From the NCBI RefSeq assembly GCF_003351025.1, contig NZ_QPCG01000001.1, positions 1,495,949-1,559,948 on the forward strand: 64,000 bases of DNA, written 5' to 3'. The notes under the pieces were generated by a model, which saw only the letters and a program-made list of their open reading frames with translations, searched no databases and was not told the origin of the DNA. The position numbers and the translations under genes are program-made. How positions within the stretch are numbered: position 1 is the stretch's first letter; each line of letters begins with the position of its first letter. Below are positions 53,729 through 62,200 of this stretch, piece by piece. Source of the stretch: Mucilaginibacter endophyticus (GTDB lineage: Bacteria > Bacteroidota > Bacteroidia > Sphingobacteriales > Sphingobacteriaceae).

Positions 53729-54688
53729 TTAGTGGTGGTTTTTAGCTTTGCCTTCAACATGTATTGAAACCATGCTGGAGTGAATGATCCCCAACGTTGT
53801 GCCTGGTTTTACGTTAAGATAAAACTTAAAATAGCTATCCATAACCGCTTTGGATGTATGGATATAGTCGGCCTCTCTTTCCTGATCGCCGTTAAACCCA
53901 ACAAGCGGGGCGCCGTAATACAAATTGCCTTTGTCATCAATGTACATGGTAAAGGAAAAATAGAAATCCTTATAGGCGTTTTTGATTACGATATCATAAT
54001 TGGGATCGAGATAATCGTCAGAGTTATCGAAGTTGTTGAGAATATCTGGTTTGGTAGTGCGGCGCGAAACAGTAACCAGCGGACTTTTGCTGGTTATTTC
54101 GGCAGGTTGCCTCGCTGAAAAGGCCTTGGTGTAATCTGCCGTTGCTTTTGCAGCCAATGAGCGGATAAATAAAGTATCGGCGCGGCTTGGCTTTCTCAGT
54201 GTGGTTGTATCGGTGTGAAGAGTGTTTTTGACATAATTATCAGCAAAAAATCGCATGAATACTTTGGTACCTTTAACGTCAAGCGAATCACCTTTTTGGA
54301 TCAGGATCTCCATGGTTATACTGTCCTTGTTGATCTGCCTTATTTTTAACCATGAACGGGCCGCATTAAAGATAGAATCGTAGCCACGGGTAAGCGGAAA
54401 ATTGATAAAAGCGTTTTTAGTAGGACTAAAAATGCTGACAGAATCGTCTGAAACAAATTTTAGTTTCCACTGCGGCTCCAACTGGTAACCGTATTCATTA
54501 AATGAAAGCCCGTTACGCTGACGCCTTGACACTTCAGAATAATTGATGCCGTTATAGGGTCTGAAAGAAATAAGCTCTCTTTTCTTTTGACCCGGTTGGT
54601 TGCCACCGCAGCCAAAAATAAATGCAGATAATATGATGAGCAGCCCGAATGGTGCTGTTTTTAACGTTTTTAGATTGATGAGTAGCAT
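53729..54688 (-). CDS. Lipoprotein, tandem paralogue 2
   Basis: A 319-residue lipoprotein (lipobox AFIFGC, cysteine ~27). Body segments include SFRPYNGINYSEVSRRQRNGLSF, YQLEPQWKLKFVSDDS, NFPLTRGYDSIFNAARSWLK and FYFSFTMYIDDKGNLYYGAPL. It is clearly paralogous to the gene just upstream (54739-55719): many blocks are near-identical. The start lies 50 bases from the paralogue's stop, so both sit on one likely transcript. No family recognised. Confidence 0.75.
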   Translation of the reverse strand: MLLINLKTLKTAPFGLLIILSAFIFGCGGNQPGQKKRELISFRPYNGINYSEVSRRQRNGLSFNEYGYQLEPQWKLKFVSDDSVSIFSPTKNAFINFPLTRGYDSIFNAARSWLKIRQINKDSITMEILIQKGDSLDVKGTKVFMRFFADNYVKNTLHTDTTTLRKPSRADTLFIRSLAAKATADYTKAFSARQPAEITSKSPLVTVSRRTTKPDILNNFDNSDDYLDPNYDIVIKNAYKDFYFSFTMYIDDKGNLYYGAPLVGFNGDQEREADYIHTSKAVMDSYFKFYLNVKPGTTLGIIHSSMVSIHVEGKAKNHH

Positions 54689-54738
54689 TGCCGCTAAAGA
54701 TATAGATAATTCAATAAACGGTTAAAAAAACGGGGAAA

Positions 54739-55719
54739 TTAGGGCAATGATGATAATAGTGAACTTTTTTGAAGCTTTTCAGATCTGACCCTCCCGGTAA
54801 CATGAACAGCTATTTCGCTTGTGTGTGTTATGCCAAGCGTTTTACCGGGGATCAAATTAAGGTAATATTTAAGATAACTCTCCATAACAGCTTTTGATAG
54901 ATGAGTATAACTAATTCGGCGGCTCTCTTCCAAAAATACAGTTAGTGGTTTACCGTAATGCATTTGTCCGGTCGGATCAACAAATATGGAAAATGAATAG
55001 TAGAAATTTGAGTAGGCATTGTTGACAGTAATGTCAAATTCGGGGTTCATGTAATCATAAGAAGTGTCGAAGTTATTGAGCATGGTTGGCTCTGTATGGC
55101 GTTTGCTGATAGTAATTGATGCGCTTTTGCTTCTAAGTTCAACTGGTTGCCTGGCTGCAAACCCTTTTTCAAAGTCTTTATCGGCTGCATTGGCCAGCCG
55201 CTGTATGTACACGCTATCTCTCCGGCTGGGACTTTTGCATAGGCTTATATCGCCACGAAGTATATTTTTGATATAATTATCTGCATAAAAGACCATGTAA
55301 ACTTTGGCGCCCCGGGTATCAACTGAGTCTGCATAGGCGTTAAGTAACTCAATGATCATGCTGTCTTTTGTCATGGTTTTAACCTTAAGCCAGGTACGGG
55401 CTGTATTAAAAATGGAGTCGTAACCACGAGTAAGCGGGAAGTTAATGAACTGTTTTTTTGTTGGGCTATAAATGCTTGTTGAATCATTGGAAACAAACTG
55501 CATTTTCCATTGCGGTTCTAATTGGTATCCAAAGTTATTGAACGAAAGCCCATTTTGAGTGCGCCGGGCTATTTCGGTATAGCTGATACCAAAGACTGGT
55601 TTGAATGAGATTAAGTCTTTTTCGCCGTTGTGCTTAACAATGTTGCGGTGTTTGCAGCCAAGGCAAAACAAAGTCAATACAATGCAGGTTAGTTTTGTAA
55701 TAGGTTTAGCGGTAGGCAT
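54739..55719 (-). CDS. Lipoprotein, tandem paralogue 1
   Basis: A 326-residue lipoprotein (lipobox LFCLGC, cysteine ~22). It shares with its downstream neighbour the blocks SFKPVFGISYTEIARRTQNGLSF, YQLEPQWKMQFVSNDSTSIYSPTKK, FINFPLTRGYDSIFNTARTWLK and a C-terminal H-T-x-E-x-A-V-H-V ending. It probably arose by tandem duplication. It is likely anchored in the outer membrane; function unknown. Confidence 0.75.
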   Translation of the reverse strand: MPTAKPITKLTCIVLTLFCLGCKHRNIVKHNGEKDLISFKPVFGISYTEIARRTQNGLSFNNFGYQLEPQWKMQFVSNDSTSIYSPTKKQFINFPLTRGYDSIFNTARTWLKVKTMTKDSMIIELLNAYADSVDTRGAKVYMVFYADNYIKNILRGDISLCKSPSRRDSVYIQRLANAADKDFEKGFAARQPVELRSKSASITISKRHTEPTMLNNFDTSYDYMNPEFDITVNNAYSNFYYSFSIFVDPTGQMHYGKPLTVFLEESRRISYTHLSKAVMESYLKYYLNLIPGKTLGITHTSEIAVHVTGRVRSEKLQKSSLLSSLP

Positions 55720-55806
55720 ATAGGTTTGATATAATATAAATATACAATATATAGCTACTCCTAAATGTTAAATTATGCTAAAATTGCAGACTGAAAAATC
55801 AATCTG

Positions 55807-56274
55807 ATGGCAATTGAAATAGAACGTAAGTTTTTGGTAGATCACGAAAAATGGCAGCAGTTAGCAAAGCCGGAACCCATACATTTCAGGCAGGGCTATA
55901 TTTTTAGCGATGAAAAGAAAACCATCCGTATCCGGGTTACTGATGCCGAGGCATATATCACTATAAAAGGAAGCTCGGCCGGTTTTAGCCGTAGCGAATT
56001 TGAATATACCATCCCGGCGGCAGATGGCGTACAGTTGCTGGATAATTTTGCAGCCTCTGAATTAGAGAAATATCGCTTTAACATCAACTACGCTGATAAG
56101 CTTTGGGAAGTTGATGAGTTTTTAGGCGATAACCAGGGCCTGCTTATGGCCGAGATCGAACTTGATAGCGAGGATGAAAAATTTGAACTACCTCCCTGGG
56201 TTACTACCGAAGTAACCGGTGATAAGCGATATTATAACTCCTTTTTAAGCGTAAATCCCTTCAAAAACTGGTAA
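55807..56274 (+). CDS. CYTH domain protein (triphosphate tunnel metalloenzyme)
   Basis: A 155-residue protein of the CyaB/thiamine-triphosphatase superfamily. The hallmark ExExK is IEIERKFLV at residues 3-11. Basic and acidic tunnel residues follow in RIRVTDAEAYITIKG, EFEYTIP, KYRFNINYADKLWEVDEFLGD and MAEIELDSEDEKF. The family hydrolyses inorganic triphosphate or related compounds with a metal ion. It is a short single-domain form like those in other Bacteroidota. Confidence 0.88.
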   Translation: MAIEIERKFLVDHEKWQQLAKPEPIHFRQGYIFSDEKKTIRIRVTDAEAYITIKGSSAGFSRSEFEYTIPAADGVQLLDNFAASELEKYRFNINYADKLWEVDEFLGDNQGLLMAEIELDSEDEKFELPPWVTTEVTGDKRYYNSFLSVNPFKNW

Positions 56275-56281
56275 CAGGCTT

Positions 56282-56575
56282 TCAGGCACATTCGGGCAGG
56301 CCCAATAGGTAGTCGGGTTCTGATTCGTCGGTAACCGTTTTAACATATTTGTTACCATCGGGGCAAACTGCCGGAATCAGGCTGGTTTTATTGCCGTTGC
56401 TATCTATGATATAAGCGTCGCCGTCTTCATTTTTTATCCAGTCGTAAAGTTTTGCCCGTTCGGTAAGGCCCTTTACGTTGATCCTTTCATTAATCCACTC
56501 AAGCGAATCTATGGCCACATAAGGGTTATGATGTGGTTTGGTATCTGTTTTTATACATATTATACGTACTGCCAT
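56282..56575 (-). CDS. DUF3892-like small protein
   Basis: A 97-residue soluble protein. VRIICIKTDTKPHHNPYVAIDSLEWIN, DGDAYIIDSNGNKTSLI and CPDGNKYVKTVTDESEPDYLLGLPEC match the pattern I remember for DUF3892. The C-terminal cysteines are conserved in that group. Role unknown. Confidence 0.7.
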   Translation of the reverse strand: MAVRIICIKTDTKPHHNPYVAIDSLEWINERINVKGLTERAKLYDWIKNEDGDAYIIDSNGNKTSLIPAVCPDGNKYVKTVTDESEPDYLLGLPECA

Positions 56576-56788
56576 TGCGTTATTTGCATTAAATGTTCAG
56601 GTGCGATAAAAATATAGCAAAAAACAAAGCGGAGAAATAGGTGTTATCACCCAATTTTCACTACGTAAAATTACCTATTGCATAGGTGCTGATACCTTTA
56701 TAACGAGATGAAATATTAAAATGTAATGGTTTAAAATGCAGATTATCAATAAGGTATTCTCTGTATCGCTAAAAAGATGAGAAAATTA

Positions 56789-56835
56789 TTGTGTAACCAA
56801 AAGGTTTCATTTAAATTTGTAACCGAACGGTTTCA
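56789..56835 (+). promoter_or_regulatory. Promoter with two operator repeats for the ArsR-AHSA1 operon
   Basis: TTG (56789-56791), 20 bases, then TAAATTTG (56812-56819): a full Bacteroidota promoter. Two copies of GTAACCnAAnGGTTTCA, each with the inverted core AACC-N4-GGTT, lie at 56793-56809 and 56819-56835, exactly 26 bases apart. The first fills the spacer and the second covers the expected transcript start near 56825. A repressor bound here would block RNA polymerase. Confidence 0.75.
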
Positions 56836-56853
56836 TATGGCCGCTTGCTCATT

Positions 56854-57192
56854 ATGCGAAGAGACGTTTTCCAGGCGATTGCCGATCCTACCCGGCGCGA
56901 GATCATTAATTTGATTGCTTACCGGCAAATGAACCTTAATGCCGTTGCTGATAATTTTGATATCAGCAGGCCGGCTGTATCTAAACACATCAAAATATTA
57001 ACCGAATGCGGTTTGCTTGTTATTAGGCAGCAGGGTAGGGAACGCTACTGCCAGGCCGACCTGAAACAGCTAAAACAAGTTACCGACTGGGCCGAACAAT
57101 ATCGCCAGTTTTGGACTCAGAAACTGGACGCCCTTGACGTTTTTTTAACCAATGAACAAAATACAGATAACCAAAAAAACAATAAATTATGA
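56854..57192 (+). CDS. ArsR family transcriptional regulator
   Basis: A 112-residue winged-helix protein. The HTH covers QAIADPTRREIINLIAYRQMNLNAVADNFDISRPAVSKHIKILTECGLL (~5-53), with a recognition helix at SRPAVSKHIKIL. The metal-binding ELCVCDL motif of arsenic sensors is absent, as is usual for the subgroup paired with AHSA1 proteins. ATG 56854 is preferred to the TTG at 56845. The stop overlaps the next ATG (ATGA). Two operator-like repeats lie over its promoter, so it probably represses itself. Confidence 0.88.
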   Translation: MRRDVFQAIADPTRREIINLIAYRQMNLNAVADNFDISRPAVSKHIKILTECGLLVIRQQGRERYCQADLKQLKQVTDWAEQYRQFWTQKLDALDVFLTNEQNTDNQKNNKL

Positions 57193-57611
57193 GCACACAA
57201 CCATTTGTTATTGAAAGGATTTATGCGGCACCTATACAAAAAGTATGGGAGGCCATTACCGTTAAGGAAAAAATGAAAGAGTGGTATTTTGACCTGGCTG
57301 AATTTAAACCTGAGGTAGGTTTTGAGTTTCAGTTTACCGGCGGTGACGGCAATAAGGAATACCTTCACCTTTGCCGTATAACCAAAGTTGTTGAAGGCAA
57401 AACCATAGCCTATACCTGGCGGTACGACGGCTACGAAGGTGATTCGGAAGTTACCTGGGAACTTTCCCCTGAAGGTGAGGGTACAAAATTAGTGCTCACC
57501 CACCGCGGGCTCGAAACTTTCCCTCCGTTAGACGCCTTCAAAAAAGAAAACTTTGTTGCCGGTTGGACACATATCACCGGTATCTCGCTTAAAGAGTATC
57601 TGGAGAAGTAG
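57189..57611 (+). CDS. SRPBCC / AHSA1 domain protein
   Basis: A 140-residue START/Bet v1-like fold with a deep hydrophobic cavity. The AHSA1 pattern is FVIERIYAAPIQKVWEAITVKEKMKEWYFDLAEF, then GKTIAYTWRYDGYEGDSEVTWEL, KLVLTHRGLETFP and FVAGWTHITGISLKEYL. The ligand is unknown; it is co-expressed with the ArsR regulator through an ATGA overlap. Confidence 0.88.
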   Translation: MSTQPFVIERIYAAPIQKVWEAITVKEKMKEWYFDLAEFKPEVGFEFQFTGGDGNKEYLHLCRITKVVEGKTIAYTWRYDGYEGDSEVTWELSPEGEGTKLVLTHRGLETFPPLDAFKKENFVAGWTHITGISLKEYLEK

Positions 57612-57654
57612 TATCTACAATAGCAGGGTGCTATTTAAAATAGAAGCTAAACAA

Positions 57655-57680
57655 TAAAGCCGGGCAAAAGCCCGGCTTTA
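57655..57680 (+). terminator. Terminator of the ArsR-AHSA1 operon
   Basis: A perfect 11-bp stem, TAAAGCCGGGC against GCCCGGCTTTA, loop AAAA. It lies 44 bases past the stop and can also serve the convergent gltBD operon. Confidence 0.87.
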
Positions 57681-57747
57681 TAATTAAAACAATATGATAA
57701 GGAGGCAGGCCAGCTAATCGCTTATTGCCAACCTCCAGACTTTGGCA

Positions 57748-59226
57748 TTAAAACACCTGGTCAAACTGGTTAACGGCATCTTTGCTTTCCAGTAAAGAGT
57801 GTCCCATTAAAAACTCGTCAACCTTGCGGGCTGCTTCACGGCCTTCTGATATGGCCCAAACCACCAGTGATTGTCCGCGACGCATGTCGCCTGCTGTAAA
57901 CACTTTGCTTACGTTGGTACGGTAAACACCTTCTTTGGCTTTAACATTTTTACGGTCATCAATTTCAACGCCAAGCTGACTGATGAATGTATCATGCTGC
58001 GGGTGTAAAAAGCCCATAGCCAGGAATACACGCTGACAAGGGATTTCACGCTCAGAGCCTTCAACTACATGGAATTTTACCGGGCGGCCCATGAAGTCCT
58101 GTTCCCATTCAACGTCAACTACTCTCAATGCACGCAGATTGCCTTCTTCGTCACCTAAAAACTCTAAGGTATTAACACCCCAGAAACGGTCGGCACCTTC
58201 CTCGTGTGAGCTGGTAGTTTTCAGTACCATTGGGTAAGTAGGCCATGGCATATGCTGTGTACGCTGAGCCGGTGGCTGGAACATCACTTCAAATTGCTTG
58301 ATAGATGCTGCACCCTGACGGTTTGAAGTACCCACACAATCAGATCCGGTGTCACCACCACCAATTACTACAACATCTTTACCGGTAGCTATAATCTCTT
58401 CGGCAGTAACATCAATATTGCTTACGCGCTTGTTTTGCTGTTTCAGGAAGTCCATTGCAAAATGGATCCCTTTTAGTTCGCGGCCCGGAATATTCAGGTT
58501 ACGTGGAATGGTTGAACCACCTGCTAAAATTACGGCATCGTTGTTACGTACCAGTTCATCGGCAGCTACGTTCACGCCAACCTCGCTGTTGTATTTAAAT
58601 ACAACGCCATCTTTTTCCATTACTTCAACACGGCGCTCAACAACCCATTTCTCTAATTTAAAGTCAGGGATACCGTAGCGTAACAATCCACCTGCACGGT
58701 CGTCACGTTCGTAAACGGTAACGGTGTGACCAACTTTCACCAGCTGGGCTGCAGCTGCAAGACCTGCCGGGCCTGAACCTACAACGGCTACTTTTTTACC
58801 TGTTTTAACAAGCGGAGCAGTTGGTTTTACCAGGTTTTTCTCGTAAGCGATCTCGATGATATGGCGCTCAATTTCCTCAATAGCAACAGGCGGCTTGTTG
58901 ATGCCTAACACACATGCAGATTCGCAAGGAGCAGGGCAGATACGGCCTGTAAACTCAGGGAAGTTATTAGTTGATGATAATATGTGGTAAGCTTCTTCCC
59001 AGTTTTTACGATACACTGCATCGTTAAACTCAGGGATGATGTTACCCAGGGGGCATCCCGAATGGCAGAAAGGGATACCGCAATTCATGCACCTTGCCGA
59101 TTGCTGGTTAAGCTTCTCTTCGGTGTATAAATTAACAAATTCGTTATAGTTCTTAACGCGTTCAGTAGCCGGAACTTTTGATGGAAGTTCGCGATTAAAC
59201 TCCTGAAATCCTGTAGGTTTTCCCAT
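57748..59226 (-). CDS. gltD: Glutamate synthase small subunit
   Basis: A 492-residue FAD/NADPH subunit. The N-terminal 4Fe-4S domain has CMNCGIPFCHSGCPLGN (~46-62) and CPAPCESACVLG (~97-108). The FAD Rossmann motif is VVGSGPAGLAAAAQL (~148) and the NAD(P)H motif VVIGGGDTGSDCVG (~290). It passes electrons to GltB to make glutamate from glutamine and 2-oxoglutarate. Three bases separate it from gltB. Confidence 0.96.
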   Translation of the reverse strand: MGKPTGFQEFNRELPSKVPATERVKNYNEFVNLYTEEKLNQQSARCMNCGIPFCHSGCPLGNIIPEFNDAVYRKNWEEAYHILSSTNNFPEFTGRICPAPCESACVLGINKPPVAIEEIERHIIEIAYEKNLVKPTAPLVKTGKKVAVVGSGPAGLAAAAQLVKVGHTVTVYERDDRAGGLLRYGIPDFKLEKWVVERRVEVMEKDGVVFKYNSEVGVNVAADELVRNNDAVILAGGSTIPRNLNIPGRELKGIHFAMDFLKQQNKRVSNIDVTAEEIIATGKDVVVIGGGDTGSDCVGTSNRQGAASIKQFEVMFQPPAQRTQHMPWPTYPMVLKTTSSHEEGADRFWGVNTLEFLGDEEGNLRALRVVDVEWEQDFMGRPVKFHVVEGSEREIPCQRVFLAMGFLHPQHDTFISQLGVEIDDRKNVKAKEGVYRTNVSKVFTAGDMRRGQSLVVWAISEGREAARKVDEFLMGHSLLESKDAVNQFDQVF

Positions 59227-59229
59227 TTC

Positions 59230-62200
59230 TTAGCCTATAGTTTGATATTGTGATTTCTCTAATACTTTTTTATACTCTCTTGGATACACTTTCACGAACT
59301 GGGTTGATGCTTCGTTCCAGTTGTTCAGGATCTTTTGTGCAAGCTTACTGCCTGTTAAAGAGATGTGTTTACGCAACAGTGTAAGGATCTGCTCTTCATC
59401 CTGCGCGGTTAGCGGGTCAAGGTCAACCATTTCGGTATTACAGTTTTCTGCAAAAGTACCTTCAGGATTATAAACCCATGCTATACCACCGCTCATACCA
59501 GCCGCAAAGTTGCGGCCTGTATTACCGAGGATGAGTGCACGGCCACCGGTCATGTACTCGCAACCATGGTCGCCAATACCTTCAACAACTGTGGTAGCAC
59601 CTGAGTTACGTACCGCGAAACGTTCGCCGGCCATACCGCCTACAAACAACTCGCCCGATGTAGCACCGTAAAGGGCTACGTTACCGATGATGATGTTGTC
59701 TTCAGGAACAAAGGTTGCATTAGCTGCCGGATATACGGCTATCTGTGCGCCCGAAAGGCCTTTACCTACGTAGTCATTAGCTTCGCCTTCCAACTCAAAA
59801 GAAACGCCTTTAGTAGTGAAAGCAGCAAAGCTTTGACCTGCCGAACCTTTGAATTTGAAGTTAACAGTATTGTCAGGTAAACCTGCCGAACCATAAATCT
59901 TCGAGATTTCGTTTGATAACATGGTGCCGATTGTACGGTCAACGTTAATTACATCGAAAGATGCAAATACCGGTGTTTTATCTTTCAAAGCAGGTTTAGC
60001 GGCTTCAACAAGTTTCCAGTCAAGGATATTGGCCATGCCATGATCCTGTGATTCGCTGTTGTACAAGGTCATGCCTTTGGTGTTGGTAACCGGGTGCAGG
60101 ATACCGCTAAGATCAATCTTTTTGGCTTTCCAGCTTTGCAGGTTATCTTTTACTTTCAGGAACTGTACGCGGCCAACCATTTCATGAATGGTACGGAAAC
60201 CAAGCTCGGCCATGATCTCGCGTAACTCCTCAGCCATAAAGCGGAACAGGTTAACGATATGCTCAGGTTTGCCCGAGAATAGCTTACGTAATTCAGGATC
60301 TTGTGTGGCAACACCTACAGGGCAGGTATTCAGGTGGCATTTACGCATCATGATACAACCGCCTGCAACAAGGGCAGCTGTAGCTACACCCCATTCTTCG
60401 GCACCCATCAGGGCTGCGATAGCCAAATCGCGACCGGTTTTCAGCTGACCATCTGTTTGTAATACCACACGGCTGCGCAGTTTGTTGCGTACCAATGTTT
60501 GGTGTGCTTCGGTTAAACCAAGCTCCCATGGTAAGCCCGCATGTTTGATAGAGCTTATTGGCGATGCACCGGTACCGCCGTCATAGCCGGCAATCAGGAT
60601 CACATCGGCATGTGCTTTGGCAACACCGGCAGCAATAGTACCTACGCCTGCTTTTGATACCAACTTAACGTTGATACGGGCAGCACGGTTGGCATTTTTA
60701 AGGTCGAAGATAAGTTGTGCCAAATCTTCGATAGAGTAAATATCGTGGTGCGGCGGAGGCGAGATCAAACCTACACCCGGGGTAGAGTGACGGGTTTTAG
60801 CGATCCAGTCGTCAACCTTGTGGCCCGGCAGCTGCCCACCTTCGCCTGGTTTAGCGCCCTGCGCCATTTTTATCTGTAATTCATCGGCATTGGTAAGGTA
60901 GTTTGAAGTTACCCCGAAACGACCAGACGCCACTTGTTTAATAGCTGAGCGCAATGAATCGCCGTTTGGCAATTTATCGTAACGCATTTCGTCTTCACCA
61001 CCTTCACCGGTATTGCTTTTGCCGCCAATGCGGTTCATGGCAATAGCCATAGTGCTGTGTGCTTCATGCGAGATAGAGCCGAATGACATGGCACCTGTAG
61101 CAAAACGCTTCATGATGCTTTCAGCAGGTTCAACCTCATCAATGGTAATTGATTCGCGGTGGTGCGCAAAATCAAGTAAGCCGCGGATGGTGAAATGCTT
61201 TTCAGTTTGCTCGTTAACAACCTTAGCGTAGTTTTTATATACCTCGTAGCTATTGCTGCGTGTAGCATGCTGCAACAAGTGAACAGTGGTTGGGTTAAAC
61301 AAGTGGGCCTCACCACGGCGTTTCCACTGGTAAATACCACCTTCAGGCAACAGGTTATCAGCACCTTTTGCCTCAAAGCCCATTTTGTGTTTGCAAAGTG
61401 CTTCGCGGGCAATTTCGTCAAGGCCTAAACCGCCTATACGGGTAACCGCACCATGGAAGTATTTGTCAACTACAGTTTTGTTCAGACCAAGGATCTCGAA
61501 TACCTGCGCGCCATGGTATGACTGTAAGGTTGAGATACCCATTTTTGAAAAGATCTTCAACAATCCATCGTTAATTGATTTAACGTAGTTGTTTTGTAGT
61601 TTTTTAAGATCGTAGCTGGTTTCAAGGCTACCATTGTTTTTAAGCGTTTCGATAGTTGAAAGCGCCAGATATGGGTTGATGGCTGTAGCACCAAAGGCCA
61701 GTAAGCAGGCAAAGTGGTGTACTTCCCATGCATCGCCGGTTTCAACAACCAAGCCTACAGCGCCACGGCGACCTTTGCGGATCAGGTGGTGATGTACGGC
61801 AGAAACTGCCAGCAGGGTAGGGATAGGGGCATGCTCAGAGTCAACCGCGCGATCTGAAAGGATCAATACCTCGAAGCCGTCATCAACGGCATCTTCGGCG
61901 TAGCGGCAAAGGCGGGCAATACCCTTTTCCAATGAACCAGGCAGGCCATCAGCCTTAAAGTATGTTTGCAGTGTTTTAGCGTGGAATAGACCGGTATCGA
62001 TACTACGCAGTTTTTCTAACTGGTGGTTTTTCAATATCGGGTGTTTTAATACCACGCAATGGCAATGCATTTTATCTTCATCCAACAGGTTGCCATTGTT
62101 ACCGATGAAGGTAGCAAGGCTCATTACCAAGCGCTCACGGATTGGGTCAATCGGCGGGTTGGTTACCTGGGCGAAGAATTGCTTGAAGTAGCTTGACAGG

